5,907 bases of DNA from Chitinophaga pinensis (lineage in GTDB: Bacteria; Bacteroidota; Bacteroidia; Flavobacteriales_D; Crocinitomicaceae). The stretch's first letter is position 1. Each line of letters begins with the position of its first letter. The position numbers and the translations under genes are program-made. The stretch is taken from NCBI GenBank assembly GCA_945861175.1, contig CAMATR010000133.1:1-5907 (forward strand), given 5' to 3'. Below the pieces are notes generated by a model. The model did not search any database. It saw only the letters and a program-made list of their open reading frames with translations, and was not told the origin of the DNA. Below, one piece after another: positions 1 to 5,183 of the stretch.

Positions 1-332
1 GTAATTGATCCGGCCTGTGTTCCAAACTTTGAATCTCCTCCAATATCATTATAGAATAACACCCCTAACCCCAAATGAGCTTTATCACGGTAACTGTCTT
101 TGCCAAGATTTATGTCTGCTGCAACTGAGGAAGTCATAAACTGTGTGCCAGCTCCTAACCACTGATTTCTATGGTTTATAGTAATGCGTTCCCATCCATC
201 GTAAACTCCAGCGCAAGCAGGATTGATGAGCAGGGGTGTCTGAGCTGTTTGTGAAAAATGAATGTCTTGCGCAAACAAAAAACCCGCTGATATAAAATAA
301 ATTGCACTTAAAATACCTTTTTTCATGCTCAT
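1..332 (-). CDS. PorP/SprF-family T9SS outer-membrane protein (N-terminal part; 3' end outside window)
   Basis: I translated this partial gene by hand from the reverse strand; 110 full codons lie inside the window and the rest continues past base 1. It starts MSMKKGILSA, followed by a hydrophobic stretch ending near FLFAQ, which fits a Sec signal peptide cut around residue 21-22. The mature start carries family hallmarks: DIHFSQ, then PLLINPACAG (residues 33-42), then NHRNQWLG (53-60), then the glycine-rich LGLGVLFYNDIGGD (87-100). These match PorP/SprF proteins, outer-membrane barrels linked to type IX secretion and to surface display of type B cargo such as SprB. Its ATG (332-330) overlaps the TGA (331-329) of the upstream cargo gene as ATGA, so translation is probably coupled; a second ATG at 326 is the alternative start. 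The family call is firm. Pairing with the upstream protein is inferred from position and the known SprB/SprF arrangement. Confidence 0.9.
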   Translation of the reverse strand, partial: MSMKKGILSAIYFISAGFLFAQDIHFSQTAQTPLLINPACAGVYDGWERITINHRNQWLGAGTQFMTSSVAADINLGKDSYRDKAHLGLGVLFYNDIGGDSKFGTQAGSI

Positions 333-3300
333 CTAATTAACGTAATATTGCCAGAACGTGTCTCTTCCTTATTATCATCGAAGCGAGCCTCTAAAACATA
401 AGCATAAACCCCCGCATTGCAAGCCTGCCCGTTAAAGGTTCCATCCCATGCAAAGTTTTTATCGCTTGTACTTAAAATCTTATTTCCCCAACGATCATAT
501 ATTGATAGGGTAAATCTCACGACATTTTTACCAACAATAATAGTAAGCATTTCATTCGCCGCATCGCCCTGTCCGTTTGGCGAGAAGCCTGTAGGAATGA
601 AAATGCCATCTAAACAACTTGCTCCGGCAGATATTGGGTCACATGGATCAAAAGGATCGGATCCATCGGCACTCTCAATAACATCTAAAATACCATCCCC
701 ATCACAATCGGCTCCAGACAAAATAGGCAAACTAATAAGCAAGGTGTCATAAGAGCATGGGTCCAGCGTATTGGTTCCATTTGAAGCTTCTGCCGCATCT
801 GTAACACCGTCGCCATCTGTGTCTGTTTGGCAACCTGGTAACGTCTCGTCAGGGTCGCAAGGATCTAATGGATTTGACCCCGCCGTTACCTCTTGGCCGT
901 CATTTATTGCGTCGCCATCCGAGTCAGGATTTATGGGGTTCGTTCCCTCTAACGTTTCCTCTGAGTTTGTTAAACCATCACTGTCTTGGTCACATGGTCC
1001 CGCGTTAAGGTTTGGTATACACGGGTCTAAATTATCCGGGTCCAGTTCATCATTAACCCCGTCCCCGTCTTGATCCAAAATGGAAGATTCCAGCGCGTCA
1101 ATTGTTCCATCTCCATCTGTGTCAATTGGGGTAAGCGGATTAGATCCAATCTCAATACAATCGTTTTCTCCATCCAAATCCGTATCAGGGTTGTTTGGGT
1201 CTGTTCCAGCAAGAATTTCGTCTGTATTCAAACACCCATCATTATCTAGGTCTGGTGTTTCAATAATAAAGAACGCTACGATATTCTCAGCGCCCGAGAT
1301 GTTCAGGCTATTAGTGTCTGAAATAATAGGATTAAGCATCGGGCCAATGGTATATTCCCAATGGTCAAAAGTATATCCTAATAGGGGTTGTGCAACTAAT
1401 ATTGTGCTTATTCCACCAAAATATTGAGTGGCCCAAGGATAAGTGGGGCACCAAATTGAATTCACTTTAATTTCCCCTGAGCCGGCTGGTGAAACATCGA
1501 AAGTAACATCAAACGGACCAGTTAAACTATAGCAGTCAATTAAGCCATCTTCAAGTGCGGCACATCTAGCGTCAATAAAATTATTAAGCTGTTGCACCCT
1601 CGATTGCCAACCTGGCATTGTCCCCCCCCACTTGGCAATTTGCCCTGGCATTTCTGGAGAGATTTCATTCAACATACTGTCAAGAAGCTGATGCATGTAA
1701 TCACAGGAAAAATGAGTGTTCACCAAATCCACATAACGAGTGATATAATATTGCTCAACCTGCGGATTTTCATTGATTAATTTTTGAAGGATTTCAGTAT
1801 GGCCCTGGCCTCCGGGATTAGGAAGGTTTTCCGCATTGCATGGGTCTGCATTGGCACTTGGGTCAGGAATACCTGTATAATTTATATAATGCCCAAAGCT
1901 GGCATCCATGTCCCAAAGTGTATACCTCCATTTTTTCTTGTCACCCTGAGGGTCCATTCCTCTCCACCAAGCGGTGTTCCAATTTAGCCAATCTTGGTTG
2001 ACAACATAAGAATTAAACATAAAATAATCACAAAGAGACTTCCAATTCAATAAACTGTCAACGTATGCAAAGTTTGTTGGGGTTCCCATATTGTTGGCCC
2101 CAATGAATGCCACTAAATTATCCCATGACGGCTGAGCGTTCGGAGCACCATAATCTTCCCATGTGCCACCCCAAGTTTTGAGATATTGGAGGTTGAACTT
2201 GTCTTGATTAAAATAATAATCAGTGAAATCATGATCGTCTGCTTTTTCTCTTATTTCATATACCCCCCAATATTCTCCATTCAAATATAGTATACAAGGC
2301 CTCCATGTGCGCTCGTCTAATTTCATGTCCGCCCTTATTGAGAGGGTATGGATAAAAGCATCACGAATATGGGCGCCATTCTCAAAAGAATAATTATCAC
2401 TCGCCGCCGGTTTAAGAATTACGCGCTGAAAATTGTCCCGAGTTCTTTCCGGAAAAATCTGGTGTTCAAGTTCTGCTGCGTATCCAAACTGATCACGAGA
2501 AATATAATCAAATCCACGCTGATCATAAGCCCAAGAATCATTACCGTGTTTATTAAAGTCCCCCTGACCCTCATCGATAAACGTTCCGTCTTGCTCAAAT
2601 AATTCGAATGACCCAACTACAGGTGTTTGATTGCCATTTGCCAAAAGATTATACACTCCTTGGCTACAAACAGAAACAATAGGAATAGTGTGAGAAACAT
2701 TTATAAAATACGTATTAGTTTCTGTGAATGATGGCTGATCTGTCCCGAAAGCTGCTGCTCTTAGAACTGTTGTAGAATTGATGTTGATTGGTCCCCCATA
2801 CAAAGTAGATGCAGTTGTGGGATTCGATCCATTGGTGGTGTATCTGATTGTCGCCGTTGGATCTGAGCATGTTATTGTTACTGTTTGTGCGCCTGGATAA
2901 AAACCAGGCGGCAAGCTCATCACCGGTGTAGGAACATAAAAATTTTGGCCTCCTACATTATTTGCATTCGGCGTGGGTGTAGTGAACAATTTCCATTCAG
3001 AATCGCCATTGGTCATTCTTCCAACAGAATGGTCAGCTTTAGTCAAATGAATTATTTTCAAGGAATCCACTACCACCCCTAATGTGTTTGATAGTATAAT
3101 CCATTCGTTTGCTGTTTGTTTCAGGTTAAAGTTTGGGTGGTATTGAGTCCCACTAACCAAATCTCTATTGGAACAATAAACCATTTTAAAACCATTTGCA
3201 GGAACGGAGCCGCTTGGTATCTGCCACTTCAATAGATTAGTAGACTTATCAGAAAGATAGTAGCCTGTTAAATCAATTGGTGATGCCCCCGTGTTATAGA

Positions 3301-3463
3301 GCTCTACCCAATCCTCTCGGTCTCCAAACGCATCCGTTATACCACTAACATTTGAACAAGAATATTCATTTATTAATATTTGTGAAGAAGCAGAAAAAAT
3401 ATTTAAAGAAAATAACCCTATTATAATTAAGGAACCGAGGCTTTTGTCTCTTGTGTCTAACAT
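329..3463 (-). CDS. Secreted multidomain CotH-kinase-like protein with TSP3 repeats and type B T9SS sorting domain
   Basis: Complete 1044-residue protein. Domains in order: signal peptide (about 1-28, hydrophobic 11-22, cut near SASSQ); lamin-tail domain (about 28-150, with EDWVELYNTG and DLTGYYLSD); chitobiase C-terminal-like domain (about 178-253, with IRYTTNGSNPT); CotH-type kinase domain (about 258-635); divergent InlB-like repeat (651-735, GYTFDHWEY); eight Asp-rich thrombospondin type 3-like motifs (738-930); type B T9SS C-terminal domain (953-1044, with FSPNG, YDRWGN, WDG, GVY and a final ITLIR). Candidate kinase residues are K351, E403/E406, D491 and N496 (the D-x4-N spacing of kinase catalytic loops), and D518/D520 in WDMDASFG. 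CotH proteins are atypical kinases; Bacillus CotH phosphorylates spore-coat proteins. Activity, substrate and surface attachment here are inferred. The start at 3463 gives a good signal peptide; no Shine-Dalgarno sequence is visible, as is common in Bacteroidota. The gene overlaps the PorP/SprF gene by 4 nt. Confidence 0.93.
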   Translation of the reverse strand: MLDTRDKSLGSLIIIGLFSLNIFSASSQILINEYSCSNVSGITDAFGDREDWVELYNTGASPIDLTGYYLSDKSTNLLKWQIPSGSVPANGFKMVYCSNRDLVSGTQYHPNFNLKQTANEWIILSNTLGVVVDSLKIIHLTKADHSVGRMTNGDSEWKLFTTPTPNANNVGGQNFYVPTPVMSLPPGFYPGAQTVTITCSDPTATIRYTTNGSNPTTASTLYGGPININSTTVLRAAAFGTDQPSFTETNTYFINVSHTIPIVSVCSQGVYNLLANGNQTPVVGSFELFEQDGTFIDEGQGDFNKHGNDSWAYDQRGFDYISRDQFGYAAELEHQIFPERTRDNFQRVILKPAASDNYSFENGAHIRDAFIHTLSIRADMKLDERTWRPCILYLNGEYWGVYEIREKADDHDFTDYYFNQDKFNLQYLKTWGGTWEDYGAPNAQPSWDNLVAFIGANNMGTPTNFAYVDSLLNWKSLCDYFMFNSYVVNQDWLNWNTAWWRGMDPQGDKKKWRYTLWDMDASFGHYINYTGIPDPSANADPCNAENLPNPGGQGHTEILQKLINENPQVEQYYITRYVDLVNTHFSCDYMHQLLDSMLNEISPEMPGQIAKWGGTMPGWQSRVQQLNNFIDARCAALEDGLIDCYSLTGPFDVTFDVSPAGSGEIKVNSIWCPTYPWATQYFGGISTILVAQPLLGYTFDHWEYTIGPMLNPIISDTNSLNISGAENIVAFFIIETPDLDNDGCLNTDEILAGTDPNNPDTDLDGENDCIEIGSNPLTPIDTDGDGTIDALESSILDQDGDGVNDELDPDNLDPCIPNLNAGPCDQDSDGLTNSEETLEGTNPINPDSDGDAINDGQEVTAGSNPLDPCDPDETLPGCQTDTDGDGVTDAAEASNGTNTLDPCSYDTLLISLPILSGADCDGDGILDVIESADGSDPFDPCDPISAGASCLDGIFIPTGFSPNGQGDAANEMLTIIVGKNVVRFTLSIYDRWGNKILSTSDKNFAWDGTFNGQACNAGVYAYVLEARFDDNKEETRSGNITLIR
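332..607 (-). other. Type B T9SS C-terminal sorting domain (gliding-motility-associated type)
   Basis: This part of the CotH-like gene encodes residues 953-1044. Landmarks in order are IFIPTGFSPNG, LSIYDRWGNKI, FAWDGTFNG, NAGVYAY and the terminal GNITLIR. These match the type B (CHU_C-like) sorting domain rather than the shorter type A domain. In the well-studied case, SprB of Flavobacterium johnsoniae, such a domain directs export through the type IX system with help from SprF. Here the next gene is a PorP/SprF homologue, which supports the reading. The usual SPNGDG-x-ND segment is SPNGQGDAAN, a small deviation. Confidence 0.92.
614..1252 (-). repeat. Thrombospondin type 3-like calcium-binding repeat array (protein-level repeats)
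   Basis: Residues 738-950 of the CotH-like protein hold eight Asp-rich motifs of the form D-x-D-x-D-G-x-x-D/N-x-x-E/D, starting near residues 738, 760, 781, 797, 825, 847, 881 and 919. Several are followed by GTNP, GSNP or GTDP turns, typical of TSP3-type repeats that fold around calcium. Cysteines recur as DPC with a partner C downstream: C815/C824, C869/C878, C903/C920 and C941/C950. The likely role is a rigid calcium-dependent stalk between the kinase region and the sorting domain; that role is inferred. Confidence 0.88.
1622..1629 (-). repeat. 8-G homopolymer inside the CotH-like gene
   Basis: Eight consecutive C on the plus strand read as eight G on the coding strand, spanning codons for W612, G613 and G614, just after the kinase core. 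A one-base slip here would remove the TSP3 stalk and sorting domain from the product. The tract is directly visible; any role in phase variation is speculation. Confidence 0.6.
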
Positions 3464-3573
3464 TTTTATGTTTTATTTTGTCTAATATTACTAAATTATT
3501 AAATGAATTCTACCTTTACAGACGTTTATTCTTTCTGCATGGTTGTTCTACTTCTTTTTTAAATTTTCTCAAC
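3464..3573. promoter_or_regulatory. Divergent AT-rich intergenic region, probable promoters for both units
   Basis: These 110 bp separate the start of the CotH-like gene (minus strand) from the chosen start of the lipoprotein gene (plus strand), so promoters for both directions should lie here or just inside the genes. The region is strongly AT-rich. On the plus strand TACCTTTA at 3511-3518 differs by one base from the Bacteroidota -7 consensus TAnnTTTG, but no convincing TTTG/TTG -33 box lies at the right distance. I see no clear -7 match on the minus strand, no inverted-repeat operator and no terminator-like hairpin. The assignment rests on gene orientation. Confidence 0.45.
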
Positions 3574-4008
3574 ATGACTATCTTACGCAATTCTTTTATG
3601 GCTTTTGTTGCCCTTGTTTCTTTCGCATCTTGCACAAAGTATGAGGGAAGGGGGGGGAAAAGCTCTATTACGGGTAAAGTAGAGCTTACCCAAAAACTCT
3701 ACGTGAATGGCTTATTAACCGGCCAGGTTATTGGTTTAAATGCGGCTAAAGAAGACGTATATATTGTATACGGCGATGGTGACCTAATCTATGATGACAA
3801 AACGGAATGCAATTATGATGGAACCTTTATTTTTGATTTTTTGCAGCCCGGCACCTACACCATTTTTGCTTATAGTGAGGTATTCAATCCTGGTCCCAAC
3901 ATAGCGAATAATGATGACGACTATTACACAAAAGAGGTTGTTAAACAAACGGTTGTATTGACTAAAAAATCTTCGAGTGATATTGGGACCTTAACGCTCA
4001 TTAAATAA
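3574..4008 (+). CDS. Small lipoprotein of unknown function with a beta-rich carboxypeptidase-regulatory-like domain
   Basis: A 144-residue protein starting MTILRNSFMAF. The reading frame is open back to an ATG at 3451, but only the ATG at 3574 gives a proper lipoprotein signal: short basic n-region (R5), hydrophobic core, and lipobox FASC with C20 as the lipidated residue. The 3598 ATG would lack a positive n-region. The mature part opens with a Gly/Lys-rich linker, then SITGKVEL, an acidic YGDGDLIYDD stretch and DFLQPGTYTIFAYSE, the pattern of small beta-sandwich (transthyretin/CarboxypepD_reg-like) domains; this fold call is tentative. No definite family is recognised. No clear Bacteroidota surface-export signal (acidic residues just after the Cys) is seen, so the lipoprotein may stay periplasmic. 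The TAA shares its last A with the ATG of the DUF2490-like gene, suggesting coupled translation and a joint role. It contains an 8-G tract near the mature N-terminus. Confidence 0.82.
   Translation: MTILRNSFMAFVALVSFASCTKYEGRGGKSSITGKVELTQKLYVNGLLTGQVIGLNAAKEDVYIVYGDGDLIYDDKTECNYDGTFIFDFLQPGTYTIFAYSEVFNPGPNIANNDDDYYTKEVVKQTVVLTKKSSSDIGTLTLIK
3650..3657 (+). repeat. 8-G homopolymer near the 5' end of the lipoprotein gene
   Basis: Eight G in a row fall in the codons for R26, G27 and G28, six residues after the lipidated cysteine. A slip would truncate nearly the whole mature lipoprotein and could lower expression of the coupled downstream gene. The tract is visible in sequence; variability cannot be judged from one sequence. 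Confidence 0.6.
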
Positions 4009-4739
4009 TGCGTTGGATAAGTCTTTTATTTTTCACTCTTGCTTCTACCGCTCTTTTTTCACAGCTTCAATCAGGTAGGGTATGGACGCAAATAGGTGTC
4101 AAAGGAGCCGTTTCTCCGAAATTGGTTTGGTCTATTGATGTTACTAATCGGTTCGGATCTGATGGTTTAGAAACCTTTTTCACACAAGCATCCGTAAAAT
4201 ATAAATTAAAAAAATGGATTCAACCGTCACTAGATTACCGCTCCATTTTAGACAAGGATAAATACAAGAATTACACTCTATCCCATCGTCTGAATGTAAA
4301 TGCCAACTTTAAAAAGCAAGTAAACCGATTTTCATTGGGCGCGCGACTGCGGTATCAGTCTTCCTTTCAATCGTTGCAAGGTTCCAAAAAATACGATGCT
4401 GAGTTTGACAAAGCCATTCGCATTAAGCCTCAAATTGCATATGATATTAAAAAAAGTGGCTTTGGACCTCTTTGCAGTATTGAGTATTTCTACAATCCCA
4501 ACTATTCAGCACTTGGTCAACGATTCACGAAATATCGCTTCTTCATTGGCACACAAGTTGAACTTAATGGCACACATGAACTCGCTTTTGGCTATATATT
4601 TGATCGTGAGATAAACACACCTAATCCTGATACAAAACACATACTTAGCGTCTCCTATTCATACAATCTAAGTTCGATGAAAAAAGATGATGACAAAAAA
4701 GAGAAAAAATCAGGGGGCAACGACCACTTCAATGAGTAG
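4008..4739 (+). CDS. DUF2490-like outer-membrane beta-barrel protein
   Basis: A 243-residue protein. Residues 1-19 form a signal peptide (MRWISLLFFTLASTALFSQ). The mature part begins RVWTQIGVKGAVSPKLVW and continues with alternating polar/aromatic strands: YKLKKWIQPSLDYRSI, YTLSHRLNVNANF, FSLGARLRYQSSFQ, IKPQIAYDI, CSIEYFYNP, YRFFIGTQVEL, HELAFGYIFDRE and HILSVSYSYNL. This strand layout, with the early W and the R-x-RYQ strand, resembles DUF2490, an uncharacterised Bacteroidota/Proteobacteria family predicted to form outer-membrane barrels. After the last strand (to about 221) comes a charged tail, 222-243, containing KKDDDKKEKK, unusual for a barrel that normally ends on a strand. The last nine codons and stop overlap the convergent gldH 3' end. 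The start overlaps the lipoprotein stop by one base (TAATG). The function is unknown; working with the lipoprotein is inferred from coupling. Confidence 0.8.
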   Translation: MRWISLLFFTLASTALFSQLQSGRVWTQIGVKGAVSPKLVWSIDVTNRFGSDGLETFFTQASVKYKLKKWIQPSLDYRSILDKDKYKNYTLSHRLNVNANFKKQVNRFSLGARLRYQSSFQSLQGSKKYDAEFDKAIRIKPQIAYDIKKSGFGPLCSIEYFYNPNYSALGQRFTKYRFFIGTQVELNGTHELAFGYIFDREINTPNPDTKHILSVSYSYNLSSMKKDDDKKEKKSGGNDHFNE

Positions 4740-5183
4740 CCCAATATCTAAAACCTCATCCACAATTGAATTAGTTATGCCCTGTTCAATTTGAAATATA
4801 TATTTGCCTGTTTGTGGTAATTTTCTTTTACGAAAATATATACTGTTCTCAACAACTGTACCTGTCTTCTTGCCCGCCCACGTTCCGTCCGGATTTGTGA
4901 TTTTAATTTCAAATGGCTCTCGTGCTTTTTGACCGTCTGGTGTCGTCGTGCTCATGTAAATCCACAAATTAGAATATTTATACTCTGTAGTAGTTCTTAG
5001 CGTTAGAGTAAAGTCGTATTCCTTAGTGGTATTTTGAATTTCTACTGTAAAAGAAGGTTTAACATTTTGAGCCCATTGGCCATTACTAAATCCATACGTC
5101 TTTTCATATGTAGGGTCAGAAGAGCAACCAAGTATTAAAAACATGAACAGTACTAACGGACCTATTTTAATTGTTGTTTTCAT
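4710..5183 (-). CDS. gldH: Gliding motility lipoprotein GldH
   Basis: A 157-residue lipoprotein. The signal is MKTTIKIGPLVLFMFLILGC, with lipobox LILGC and C20 lipidated. Family features follow: W37, the F-T-V-E-I strand (45-49), EYDFTLTLR (55-63), YKYSNLWIYM (68-77), TPDG (81-84), GTWAGKKTG (100-108), GKYIFQIEQG (126-135) and DIGLLIEV (146-153). The length fits GldH. In Flavobacterium johnsoniae GldH is a lipoprotein required for gliding; the cognate protein also occurs in non-gliding Bacteroidota, so presence alone does not prove motility. The start lies inside the end of the upstream ricT-like gene (17-nt overlap), so the two are very likely cotranscribed. The 3' end overlaps the convergent DUF2490-like gene by 30 nt, leaving no room for an ordinary terminator between them. 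No penicillin-binding-protein gene follows, although I recall one next to gldH in some flavobacteria. Confidence 0.92.
   Translation of the reverse strand: MKTTIKIGPLVLFMFLILGCSSDPTYEKTYGFSNGQWAQNVKPSFTVEIQNTTKEYDFTLTLRTTTEYKYSNLWIYMSTTTPDGQKAREPFEIKITNPDGTWAGKKTGTVVENSIYFRKRKLPQTGKYIFQIEQGITNSIVDEVLDIGLLIEVVVAP

Noticed and set aside
614..1252. Possible CRISPR or DNA tandem-repeat array
   Set aside because: Repetition is at the protein level with degenerate DNA and uneven unit lengths; there are no identical repeats with unique spacers.
417..1427. Three successive plus-strand open frames (417-752, 771-1073, 1080-1427) opposite the CotH-like gene
   Set aside because: They lie antisense to the repetitive Asp-rich TSP3 and sorting-domain coding region; the Pro/Ser-rich translations are the mirror of Asp/Gly codons and show no domain or signal features.
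2348..2616. Overlapping plus and minus short open frames inside the CotH kinase region
   Set aside because: Both are out-of-frame readings of the well-supported CotH domain and show no recognisable family features.
3451..3573. N-terminal extension of the lipoprotein gene from the ATG at 3451
   Set aside because: It would put 41 residues before the lipoprotein signal and overlap the start of the divergent CotH-like gene; the ATG at 3574 gives a normal signal ending in FASC.
4700..4760. Bidirectional terminator between the convergent barrel and gldH genes
   Set aside because: The genes overlap by 30 bp and I find no GC-rich inverted repeat with a T-run there.
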